From: Bimuria novae-zelandiae CBS 107.79
Lineage: Eukaryota; Ascomycota; Dothideomycetes; Pleosporales; Didymosphaeriaceae
Direction of reading: 5' to 3'
NCBI GenBank assembly: GCA_010015655.1
Contig: ML976678.1
Span: 224,430 to 288,429 of the forward strand
DNA: 64,000 nucleotides
Under the pieces are notes generated by a model, which did not search any database, had not been told where the DNA came from, and was given only the letters and a program-made list of their open reading frames with translations. Within the stretch, counting starts at the first letter, position 1, and every line of letters begins with the position of its first letter. This document shows, in pieces, positions 47,450 to 58,370 of the stretch. The position numbers and the translations under genes are program-made.

Positions 47450-49582
47450 CCGTGCCCGTGCACCCAATGCGCGCCGTCGGCCAACGCGCGGAATTGGCCC
47501 TAGTTATCACTAGTAAACTTGGGGCCGTAGAGTTATATACAATAGTTATTATTACTAGATTTTCTAGTAGAGTGATCTATAGGCCTATGCGACAGAATTT
47601 GCTACTAAAATTTATATAGTTAAAGTATTTTATAGCCGCGGCTATTTACTATAGGTGCAGGTGCTAAGCATAGCTTATAAGTAACACTACTACTTTACAT
47701 AGCTATAGAACTAAGTTTTTACCTCTTTTTAACTTTTTATTACTATAAGGCCTTGCGCTTACATTTTTATATAGTTTAAGATCTATTTTAAAAGTCGCGC
47801 TACTATTTTTTACGTGCTCTCTTAGCTTTGCGCGTATTAATAGCTTAGCGCTTTTTTATACGCTTCTTCTCTTACTCTTTCTTCTCCCTTACTACTATCT
47901 AGCGCTTCTCTTTTATAATTTACTTCTTATACGCTATAGTAGTAGCCTTTAACTTTCTTACCTTTTCTTTTTAAAACTCCTCCTCCTCTACCTTACTCTT
48001 TACTAACCTTATCCGTGTGCGCGCTTCTCGAAAGGAGCGAAGAGTCTACATTATGTACGGTCCCTAGTACTTATAGTGTTATAGCAAAGCTAGAGGCTTG
48101 CCTTGCTTTTCTCGCTTTCTTTTAGTAGTAAGAGCGTCTATTAGACCTTTATTTTCGCTCCTTATAAGGGTGTTTTAGATAGCTATATAGTAGAGTAATT
48201 ATTAAATAATTAATATATCCTTCTCTATTACACTCCTTAACGCACGCCTTACTACTCGATCTAGAACCCTCTATTATTCTCCTTTATAGATAGTAGTGTT
48301 AGAGTCGCTATCTTTTGCAGTCTTGGAGTCGCTATCTACAAACTTATCTAGTATAACGTTAGGGTTAAATGGGCTCACGCCCACTGCCTTAAAGGAGCTA
48401 AGTATATTTAATTTAGTAAAGCTAGCCACCCAGGCATCCTAAAATAGCGAGAAGAAGTTAGGCTTCTTTACTAGTACTAGGCCTTTATACTTAAAGAGGC
48501 GCTCTCCTAGCTTCTTTAAGTATGCTGTACTAAGAGGCTTAAACATTACTATATTAAGCGGCTAAAGCGTGTGCGTGCTATAAGGTAAATAAATACTTAT
48601 AAGAATTTTGTGCTAGTAGTAATACTCTAAAAACTCTTTAGTTAGGTAACTCCTATAGCTATCTACGAGTAATAGGCAGTACTTTCTTTAAGCTTTAGAT
48701 ATAGTAAAGCGCTAGAACACCTATTATAGCTAAGTAAGGCCTAGGCTGTCGTTGCTCCAGTCACTAGGTAATACTCTAAAGAAGGCTATATATTCTCCCA
48801 CCTCTACATCCTCCACCCAGGTGCTCTGAATATTCTAAGATTTAGCCAGATATATAAGGCCTAGAGGAAGAGCAGATCTATCCGCGCACACACATGCTAT
48901 AAGGCTTACCTACTTATAATTACTATCCTGTAGTATCTACCTAAAGGGTTTCTTCTTAAATTAACGCTTGCTAAAGATTCTCTTCTATCTACTAATAGCT
49001 CTAATTATAAAGCCTTTCTTATCTATATTATATATGTGCGTAGGCTCTATCTTATAAAACTTAATTTTATTACGTAGCGCGTCGTAGTATAGCTTATACT
49101 TATTACTAGAGTTAGCAATGTAGCGTTGCTGGTCTATAGATATAGTAAATTAAGACGTAAGCTTATTGTTGTAACGATCTAAGAAGCGCGATACCTAGCT
49201 CTTAAAGATCTAATACCTAGCAATATTTAAGGCGAAATCTTAAACTATCTCTTTTATAGGTAAGAGGTGTTCTTTTATAAGCTTGTTTATATACTTTATA
49301 AGCTCTGCCTCTTCCTGTAGGCTAAGGTTCTAACGCGTTATTATATCCTCTTAGTAGGAACGCGCACTAAGCTCTACTTTACGTATTAAAGTTAAGTAAA
49401 TAACGTTATGCTTTTAAACTATTTTTGTTTATAGGATTTTCTCTCTTAGAGATATACTTTTTGCTTTTACAACTGCTTCGTTAATGCCTGTTATTATTAT
49501 TGTGCTGTGTTAGGATGAAAAGTGTCATGTGGATGGTGTTCCGCGCGTTGGCCGACGGCGCGCGTTGGGTGCACGGGCACGG
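47450..49582 (-). mobile_element. Fot1/pogo-type element 6, minus strand, in the 3' end of A
   Basis: 2133 bp with terminal repeats of about 44 bp (CCGTGCCCGTGCACCCAATG at left) differing at one site. TA lies on both sides (47448-47449, 49583-49584). The transposase runs on the minus strand from about 49400, with the Lys-rich tail near 47800-48000. It is full of TAA/TAG on that strand. Its termini begin CCGTG, unlike the ACGTG termini of elements 1-5, so it is a separate subfamily. Confidence 0.88.
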
Positions 49583-49584
49583 TA

Positions 49585-50857
49585 GTGTCGCGGCGCACTG
49601 ACTGTCTCGGCAGGGTACTAATGCGCGGGGCAGGTCACATGTGTAGCGGGATTTTACGAAACGACAATAAGCCCCCACCCGCGGAGCTCAACAACGCGCC
49701 TACGTTAGTAATCCGACGCGACGATTCACACCAACCACAACTTCAGTTCAGCAACTCTATTGGTGAGAAAAGAATTGCTATGAATAATCCTGCTTGAGAA
49801 ATTGTTTTTCTGCGCATATAAGATCCTCGGAGTTTTTACGTTCTTTGAGCGGACTATAAAGGGTAGTTCCAACATTTGAACAGGCGGGGAAGGATTTGCA
49901 GGAGACAAAAGCTCGCGAGTGCGAAGAGGGGTGATGTCAAGAGCTGTACGAGAGATAGGTGTGTACAAGATCAAGCTTCTCTTTTATCGTCATCAATGAC
50001 AACAGATCATATACCATACCTACAGTAACTACTGGGCAGAACAAGATGATTTGGCAGTAAATTCTTTTGCTTACGCCATGGCATTTGCCAAAGTTCATAT
50101 CAAGGGGTATACAGCTCAACTTTTTTAGCTTTTTTTTGGCTAAATTGCGTGGAACATTCACACGCCCTTTCAAATTAGAACATATTCTTATTTACAGCTA
50201 GTCTAATTGGGTAAGAGCTAGTCTTACTTAAGTATAGGGTTTTACGGTGTTCTTTTATTGTCGTTAACTTATTCTATCTAAGTGAAGGCGTGTTCGCTAA
50301 TATGTACCCAATATTTTCCTTATTGCTAGTCAAAAAGAGTTACAGATGTCCCTTTTTGCTTACGCTGTTAAATTTTCTAGTTCCGTAAATTCGCTTATGC
50401 CCAGAAGTAATTACTCCATTCCTTATCCAGTATAAACTTCGCGTACTTGTCACACACGAGCGGGGGGTAGAGGAATCCTTGGTTCGCGTGGCCCACGCGC
50501 TCAACACTCAACAAATGGTGCCACCTTCCTAAAACAGAATAGAAGGGCTTCCGCCTCAATTCTGCTGTGTTGGACTACTCTCGCTCGAAGAGAGACGGCT
50601 TTTGTACACCTATGCGCTGAAGTTGGTACTTTGATGCAGCTTAGCACTTATGAGGAAGCGAACCTCGGCGGGTATGAATATAAAGGCGGTGGCTGTAACC
50701 GCAGGCTCTGGTCATAATATAACATTGGTGGTTTACCCAGACGAAGCATGCTTGATACCATAGGTAACGCAGAAGGAGAAGCGACAAGGCAATATTAGAA
50801 CACGTTACATGCGTCCCGTATTCAATTTGTAGCGTTGAAGTATCAAATTGTCATCGC
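49585..50857. other. Right edge of AT-rich block and intergenic
   Basis: Starts with GC-rich sequence that includes the second 28-bp direct repeat (49635-49662), then GC-normal to AT-rich DNA with no gene I can support. Short minus-strand frames near 49730-50170 have no motif. Promoter-like features were not resolved. Confidence 0.4.
49635..49662 (+). repeat. 28-bp direct repeat, right copy
   Basis: Exact match of 41129-41156, same orientation, about 8.5 kb apart. It is followed by ACAATAA here and by ACCAATAA at the left copy, so similarity extends slightly beyond the exact part. Confidence 0.9.
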
Positions 50858-51648
50858 TTACGCTGGTTTCCCCGCCTTTATCAACGCACTCAGAGTCGCG
50901 TTTGCCTTTGTATAACCCTGGAAGTTCGAAGGATACTTCTCCACAAGCAAATCACTCACGATCCTCGCGAAGACCACCCCGCCCCATGTATTCAGATGCG
51001 TCCAGTCATCGGACGCCAGATTGTACTTGCTTGCAGCCGTCTTCCCAATAGCGTTGACGTAGTTTTGGCTCGCAATGTTCAGGTCGATCCACTTGATTTT
51101 GTTGGATATAGCAACATCAATGGTAATGTTGCGCTGCTGTGCGAGGTTCTCAGCGACCTTGCCGTTGGACTGGAAGTTGCGGCGAGTCAGGGGCGTGACG
51201 AGAATTGGCTGACCGCCAGCGCTGGTGACTTCTTGTGCGAACTTGAGGAGGTTGGCTTTATATTGGTCGAGGGTTACGCCGGACATTTCCTTCTGGTCGT
51301 TGTGGCCAAACTACTTTCATCAGTACTTGCATGGAAAGTTGATAGAGGCGCGTTGACCTGGATTGTAGTGTACACGTCGTAGCTCGATTTATATGTTCCA
51401 ATATTTTTAATTACTTTGTTCCAGTCGCCGCCGGCACGGAATGATGCTGTCGTGGCGCCGCTGTGCCCATAGTTGTGACCAGAACTGCCGTTGGCAAGGG
51501 TTGTGCTCAGGAAAGCGTCCCCCCATCCACCATTAGGTGCAGTCGTCGAATCTCCAGCAAGAAGCCAGTAGACAGGCTTCGCTGCACGCTCGATGAGAGG
51601 AGATCCGAGCGCAGACGACAAGAGCAGCGACAGAGTGAGAACGCGCAT
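50858..51648 (-). CDS. Secreted rhamnogalacturonan acetylesterase-like SGNH hydrolase (CE12)
   Basis: Secreted esterase of the SGNH/GDSL fold; CE12 members remove acetyl groups from pectic rhamnogalacturonan. I infer exons 51648-51358 and 51310-50858 (47-nt intron, GTCAAC to TAG), giving 247 residues. Signal peptide MRVLTLSLLLSSALG. Block I LLAGDSTTAP has the catalytic Ser at about 34, block II is NYGHSGATTAS, block III FGHND (about 98-102) lies just after the intron, and block V DWTHLN has Asp about 199 and His about 202. All catalytic positions are present and the frame is open. It stands between the transposon block and the LINE-disrupted gene yet is undamaged. Confidence 0.9.
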
Positions 51649-52816
51649 ATTGGCTGAAAGGACGGTAGTCAGCGAACAGATAAAGTGCGAATATTCTTAA
51701 ATACACTTGCGCTTCTCTACGGCCTTAATTATATTGACAATGTGATCGCATCCCTGTAGCATCGTTCTACTATCCGCGACCAAGTGTGACTGGGTGGCAT
51801 GGTTCGGCGTTGTCCCTCGCGAAGTAGACGAATGTTTCACAGTGACGGGAATTTCCGTGAATCAGAACACTGTTATTTCTACCATAATTGAGGTAAAATT
51901 GCGTTCAGTCATCAGATATGATGTGATTGCCCGAAGCGTACCCCTGTAATATGCGGGGATAGATCTATCTGCCGGGAGCCTCGCGACGAATTGTCCCGAT
52001 AGGTGGCTGCTGTATTTAGAAGCTAAACCGTTTCCGGGAGTCCGTCCGCTGGGAAGAAAGAAATAATTTAAGAAAGAAGTCCTAAACAAGTTATTGCTAG
52101 AACATTAAATGCTGCAATGGGTAAGTCGTGCGGACGTGGAGCTATGGGATAAGACGACAGATCCCCTGGGGACTTAGAGGCTGACTATCCAAAGAGCGTC
52201 CACGTCATTTGAATTACCGTCGAACCTCTTAGGCATGTAGACGCTTTAGAGATGCCTACTATGGAAACATCGAATACGATCGTGTCATTTATCGTCGGTC
52301 GCAGTACCAGTATCGACTGAACCAGCCATCGACCAAATAATGCAGTTCCGCTTAACCCATCGACGCACTTTGTGCAGTGTTGATGCCATAGCAGTCAGTA
52401 ACTTGAACCGTATCTAGAAGGCTAGTGCACCTAACGGCTGGGTACAAAGTAGGTGGAGTCAGCTGCTGTACTACGGTGGGCATAAAGTTTGGATGCCCAG
52501 TAGCAGGAACCGGCACTAGGCAGGTTAACTTGGCTCAGTATCGCCCCGTCGTACCCATACGTTGGCCACTTTGGTAAGGTTGATTTCTGGAGGAGCAGTA
52601 ATGTTTCCCTTGTGATTGCGGCTGCCTTCCAGGTGGTGCTCGGTATACTCCTTCCGTGCACCGCACGGCGCCTGCTGTTTGTGCGTGTGAGTCAACCACA
52701 AACATTTGGAACTTAAAATCATCGCACGTTTTTCAGTACTCTCTCTCTCTCTCTCCACTTCCAGGACCTCCCCAGTATCGTCTTAAATAACATATTGGCC
52801 GTTCTAATAGCCGGGA
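51649..52816. other. Intergenic, with (CT)n run
   Basis: About 1.2 kb upstream of both flanking genes, so it holds two divergent promoters. A (CT)n run sits at about 52740-52756, close before the plus-strand gene at 52817. No other element recognised. Confidence 0.45.
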
Positions 52817-54582
52817 ATGGCGAGCACAAGGAAGACCGACAGAAAGAGCACTGGCGAGGATGCGCCTAACAAGCTTTCGGGTGCTGGGGACAAAGCGGAG
52901 AAGGGCCAAAAAGGTGAGGGCAATAGCTTCCCGTTCTTTCGAGTTTGAAAAGTAGCTGACGACTTGTGCAGATGCTTCGGAAACGGCTGCATTGCAGGCG
53001 AGCGGCGAGAGTAGTAGTAGTAGTAGTAGTATTGATTAACGTCCGGGAACCTAGGTTCTAGCCTCCCATGGGGCATGGGGACGCGCCAAGTAACCATCTG
53101 GGGCCAGCCAGATAGTAAAGGCGATTCATGCTATAAACTATTGCCGTCTCTTGCAGCGGCTCGTAAGAGTCCGCCCCCCTCCGTGCGGGGTCTAAATCCG
53201 TGTCTTCATGCCTATAGGCTGAGGTGTCGGGGTGTAGCTATTCTACATATAATAGACTAAAGGAGGGGCAGCTTTGGCTACCTTAAAACTATGTTAAAAA
53301 GTGCTGAGACTTTAGCGTAAGACTAGTATAGGAAAGATAAGGAGAGGTAAGGAGAGTAAGAGAGGGTAGGGGAGGTTACCTCGTGTAGTAAGATGTTAAG
53401 ATAAGAGACACCCCTGCTAAGAGCTTAAACAGAGTTAATACTATAAGAGCTATTTTAGATTATTAGCGTGCCTGCTAGTATCTATAGCTTAGTAAGTAGT
53501 TTATAAAACTAATATTTATTTATTAGTGTTAGTAGGGTTAGTAAGCTTAAGCAAGAGTTAAAAATCTTTAAGCTTAAGGGTTTTTAAGTATTTAACGCCC
53601 TCTCGTGTGGTGCTAGGAGGGAGAGGGGGCCGTTTTAGCTAGTAGCAGAACTTCTGGACCGCTCGTAGGTAGTGGACTATGTGGTCTGGCGCAAGGTCTG
53701 CCCCGCAGGAGCATCCCGTAACTACGTCGTCGTGTTTAAACTTCTTGTGGTACTAAGCGTAGTGCCCATGGCGGGTGCGCATGGACAGTAGCTTTGTAAG
53801 CGTTGGTCGTTGGAGGGTGAGCTCCTTTGGCTGTTTTGCGGGGCGATACTTGAGGTCCCACTGCATGTACCACCTAAAGCGAGCGGCGAGAAACCTCCCG
53901 TTGCGACAGCAAGCGATGCGACAGGTTTGTACAACTACAGCCTGTTTACTTGTAAAGAACAGGCACTCACTAGTACTAGCCGATGCCGAAGTCAATGTGT
54001 CATCCTCGGTTTTTTGGGCCGTACAACGATCAAGTGACGCCTCAGCCAACCACTTCAATCGTGGGCAAGACGACTAAGCCGCTGCAAGTGGCGACCAAGC
54101 GCAAACGTACATCATCTGTTTCGCCTGACCATGCGCTGGCCGGAGATGTCTCCTCTCTTACTGCGAAAGCAGGAGGAACACCAGCTGCGAAGAAGAAGTA
54201 GACCACGGTGTCCAATGCAGAGGCAGACGGTGAAGAAGGAAAGACTACAACAAAGAAACAAGCGACCGCTACCAAAGCCCCGAAAGAGCCCACAGGTAAG
54301 CGCAAGTGGAGACTCGACTGGAAAACTTGGATCAAAGAGAACAAGACTACCGCCAAATTCCCGCGAACCTACGACCAGGACCCTTTCAACGTCAAGGAGT
54401 GCGGCAAAGTTTACGGAGTCAATAGGAACGAACTCGCCTGTCTGCCGCATTGGCCGGCTACCGACCCACATGCAAGTGCGTTCGCCGTTTCGAAATTCTT
54501 CAGGAAGGCCGATGTGGAGAACCTCGCATTCCGGAAGGAAGCTATTCTCGCCGGGGTTCTAGAGGACGATGAGGAACTGTGA
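52817..54582 (+). pseudogene. Unrecognised nuclear-type protein disrupted by a LINE
   Basis: Exon 1 starts MASTRKTDRKSTGEDAPNKL at 52817, with an intron about 52912-52971. The next exon, DASETAALQASGE, is cut by a LINE at 53010. The coding sequence resumes after the second target copy as KPPVATASDATG, continues in Lys/Thr/Ser-rich sequence (TKRKRTSSVSP), and ends in a conserved-looking domain. That domain (about 54300-54582) includes WRLDWKTWIKENKTTAKFPR, NVKECGKVYGVNRNELACLP and FFRKADVENLAFRKEAILAG. A TAG at 54199-54201 is a second lesion. The C-terminal block resembles short DNA-repair/XPA-like modules only loosely, so I assign no function. A truncated product from the 3' part cannot be excluded. 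Confidence 0.6.
52998..53891 (-). mobile_element. 5'-truncated LINE (Tad1-like) with 13-bp target duplication
   Basis: The body 53011-53878 is flanked by GCGAGCGGCGAGA at 52998-53010 and 53879-53891. It lies on the minus strand: its 3' (TAC)n tail is at 53011-53030 and its truncated 5' end at 53878. The 5' portion encodes the end of a LINE polyprotein: FRWYMQWDLKYRP, then KELTLQRPTLTKLL, MRTRHGHYA, a TAG, and a Cys/His knuckle-like CSCGADLAPDH. The middle (about 53240-53620) is TpA-rich and looks RIPped; the ends are not. The LINE destroys the host exon at 53010. Confidence 0.9.
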
Positions 54583-55567
54583 CGGTTAAATACATTCTAC
54601 TCCAACAGGAGCAAAAGGTTAGTCTTTTGCTCCGCGACAGGAACAGCTACTCACGCAAGGCCGGGAGCTGTATGAGGAGAAGAATGGGTGAATATAAGCG
54701 CTTTTTATGTCTTCTATCTCACCAGTGTTAACTGGAGCAGTCCTGTGGATGAGCTGTTCGAGAAGAGGCTGAGCGGTGTGGAGTGAGCAATGAACCGCTA
54801 CTAGCAGTGGGCCCATTATCACATTGCCATCAACTAGTAGAGCGATCCGAGATTCGATTGGATGCACAGGATGATGTGTGAAGTGATATATCAATGGAGC
54901 ATGGTTGGTCGCGTGGGTTGTGGTCTTAGGCCGTACGATGTGCACTGCAGATGTTACGGGTAGTGATTTCAATTAGCGGACCGAGATGTACGAGTTAGTA
55001 CCGATCAGTATTTACATATACACTCAGCATATAGTGCTGGTCCAACGTAGCCGTGTTTGGCGCGAAATGAACAGGAGGTTTGCAACAAGCCTCGGGCTGG
55101 TATGGAGCCTCGCACGCTGTATTGATGGTGGTGTGGGAGCGGAATTTGCACTAGCTGTATGCGCTCTAGCGCCTCACCATCTTCAGTAATGACGTCACGC
55201 CGACCACGCGCACGCGTCCCTCCTTCCTCACACAATGCTTTAGCCTGCCGAAACTGTTCTATTACGTTAATCTTTGCTATAAAGATGGACGGGATCGGCT
55301 TGGGGACCTTAGCCAGTTCCGACATTCTCTCTGCGCAGGCTCTCATTGGTACTTCGGTCTGTACTTTCGCAACTCTAGGTCCACGAGCTTGGTAAGACCA
55401 ACTTCGTATGCTGCATTTACTGATTATTGTCATTACCTAGCTTTCTAGGACATCAAAATGGATTAGTGATCCATTGAAATCTGGATCTCGCCATCCTCCA
55501 GCTATCAGCTTGTATATGTGCCTCTGTGTGCTTTTGAACCAATGTGTAACGAGTATATACATGAGTA
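54583..55567. other. Intergenic, nothing recognised
   Basis: About 985 bases between the LINE-disrupted gene and the next pogo element. Several overlapping short frames, none with a motif. Confidence 0.4.
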
Positions 55568-58153
55568 CTCGGCCCCTAGCGGTCGATATCGATTTTTCTC
55601 CGAAAAAGGCCGTGCGGAGCACGGCCCTACAAGCTCAATGGGCCACACATACATCAATGGGCCAAATGTGACGAAATGCGATTTGTATAGTAATTTGTAT
55701 GTAAAATACATCGTCCCGTATGTAAATTGTCGCTTAGAAGCCCCAATCAGCTTCTGCTGCATTTAGTGCTTCAAATGGACTTGAGTAGCCTTTATCGTCG
55801 TCGCTGCTGACGACCTGGGTCTCTTGTATGGTGAATTGACTATCTGGGACTTGAACAATTGCCTCCTGCTTGACCTCAGAGCGTCCTTTTTGGTGTATCA
55901 ATATTGTATATGGATCCATGGAGCAGCGGGCCATCAGGCCAAGCTCAGCAGCGCCATACGGGCCGTCAGCGATCGATCGATCTGCCCGAAACTTGCCTCT
56001 GCTTTCCAACCTTTGTATAGAGTTCTCATACAATCTTCGGAAGATCTCCGCGCGCGATGGGTCCTCGACTCTGTACTCCCAGGCCTCGCGCTCATACTTG
56101 ATCGTAGGGCCAGTGTAGGTCCACTTATTGTTATTCTGTGTAATTGTAAGACCCTCAGCATAACGCTTGCTTGCTTTCTTACCCCAGTTGCGTATATTTG
56201 GACGTATCCTTTTCCAGGTGTTGATACGCTTGCTGAGCGCCCGGAGGTGACGAGCGGCCACTGCTGCTTCTTGTTTGGCGGCCTCGTTGATCACCCGCTG
56301 AGCAGCCATTTTACGGCAATCTTCTGCGTAAACAGCACCTCCGCCGACGTCGACAGTACGGTTTTTACGCCTACGACGCTCACTACGAGCGTGCTCGGCA
56401 GCCTGGGTACGGTGTAAGGCCTGCTCAAGGCCTGCTGCGTTGCGGGCCATTGCAGAGCTGCCTTTAAGTGTTAAAATCACGTCCTCCGCTACCTCGCGCG
56501 GCAGCAACTCCCTAAGTATAAAGGCAACAGCTTTCTCTTATAAATTTAGTGTACAGACCGTCTTCAGTGTACTCCAACTAATATCTCCAGGCGCTATACG
56601 GGGCCGAGGCGTTTAAAAAGGTGTAGAGAGCTCCTTAAACTAAGGCGTACTAATCGCGTTAAGTAGTTAATTAAGGAAGCGGCCGCGTGTAGAGGGCGTC
56701 AGGTTATTAAGTAAAGGCAACTCACCCTCCTTATTAGAGGACGTAATAGTAAGAGTAATAGGCCACTCCACGTTATCGCCCTCCTTGGTAGCGTTTTCAT
56801 CAGTATTAATAGCCTCTTGGGCCCTTAAAGGCCCTAGTACCTGCTCGGGGCAGAATGGAGATAGGCCTGTACGCCTCCACCCGCTGCGTATTGTTCGAGC
56901 AGTGAACGTTTGCTGGCGGATTTGTGAGAGGATTGCTAAGAAATCTACCCGTCGTATTTCCGTTAAGCCTGTACGTGAGGCCCAATCAAGCGTCCTGCTG
57001 TGATACCACTTCAGAGGCTGAAAACAGCCTACGTCAAGAGGCTGGAGGAGATGAGTAGTGTGCGGAGGGAGAGTAAACAGCTGTATTTTGTGACTCTCAC
57101 AAAAAGCAGCAAACTCGTACGTCAGGTGAGATCCATGGCCGTCGATCAGTAGGAGCCTCCACTGCCCATGTATATTGCTTAAGGTCATCTTTTCAAAGTG
57201 CTGTATCCAATCCATGGCTGTATGATCGTTGCTGTAGCCTGTATCTGTAACGTTTATAAGGTAATTGCTAGGCAGATCTACGGCCCAGTGCTCGAGTATC
57301 GACTTTGCCTTGATGATAAGCATAGGAGCAATAGAACGGCCATCCGCAGCGCAACACTCCACAAGAGAAATAAGCTCCCTGTTTGTTGCAGTGGGTATTA
57401 ATATATCTTGCCCGCGTTTTGTGTATACGTAGGACGACTTTGCAACACCGATACGCACGCCTGTTTCATCCATATTGTACATGTTTGCGTCGGTGATGGC
57501 CCTGCGTTGTTTGTACTCAGCCAGCTTATTAAACCAGGCTTGAAGGCCTTCCGGCGATTGGGCAAGCTTCCGTGCAAGGTCAATTGGCTTTGCCTTTGCC
57601 TTGTAGTATTTTGTATGAGAATCCAGCCATCTAGATGCCCAGTGGACGCCTACACGCGGCGGTGGGTCATCTCCTTCGTGCACTGCGGCCAACAGAGCGT
57701 CTGCTTGCCCACGCACCAAATCCTTTGTTATGCCAAATCCAATATCGTCTATTGTATCGCAAAAACGTTCGAGAGCAAGCTCTTGTTCACTAGAGAGCTT
57801 TTTATTAGTAGGCGGCCTTGTTAACCTATTGTTTTGGCCGTTAAACGCGCGTTATAGGCGTTTGCGCAGATAATTAATGTTGCGATCGCGACAGTATGCG
57901 CGTATGTTTGGCCGCGTCAAAGTCTTTAACACCACAACGTGTTTTTCGATAATTTCACATTCGGATCGGTAAGTGGACATGCTCTTCGTGATCTTTGGCA
58001 TTTTATTTGATGTAAATAGGGCGTGTTTTGATGTGGTGGTGGGTATCAAAGTGCAGCTGGCCCATTGAGCATGTGTGGCCCATTGAGCTTGTAGGGCCGT
58101 GCTCCGCACGGCCTTTTTCGGAGAAAAATCGATATCGACCGCTAGGGGCCGAG
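55568..58153 (-). mobile_element. Pogo-type element 8, young, 83-bp perfect terminal repeats
   Basis: 2586 bp bounded by TA (55566-55567 and 58154-58155). The terminal repeats are identical for 83 bp (start CTCGGCCCCTAGCGGTCGAT) and each contains the hairpin GGCCGTGCGGAGCACGGCC. Subterminal CAATGGGCC words recur next to them. Base composition is near that of the gene DNA, not the AT block. A minus-strand transposase fills the interior. This subfamily is distinct from elements 1-6 in termini and protein. Confidence 0.93.
55734..58001 (-). pseudogene. Pogo/DDE_1 transposase of element 8, five stops
   Basis: One minus-strand frame of 756 codons starting MPKITKSMSTYRSECEIIEK at 58001. N-terminal DNA-binding region (SEQELALERFCDTIDDIGFG, GVHWASRWLDSH), then the DDE_1 domain with its acidic positions in YNMDETGVRIG, LLIDGHGSHLTYEF and LLQPLDVGCFQPLKWYH. 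The C-terminal region is Arg/Ala-rich (56507-55734). Only five stops interrupt it: 57852-57854 and four within 56510-56669. All are TAA or TAG, each one C-to-T step from CAA/CAG or one G-to-A step from TGG. It is nearly full length, so an intact sibling copy may exist elsewhere in the genome. Confidence 0.9.
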
Positions 58154-58370
58154 TAGTCCGCTTTCTTTCCGTTCATCCTTCGTTTATCCGTACCGCTCAT
58201 ACGTGTCGCTCGTACTCTGTCGTGGACATCGGAAGCTATGATCCATTTCACAATGTGGCTTGCCCAACATCCACCCCTGTTACCTCAAGACTGTATTGAA
58301 TTAGTAACTCCTCTTGATTTCAAACAATCTGAACTTACACTCCAGTCCAGCTACTCGCACTGGTCTGTGA

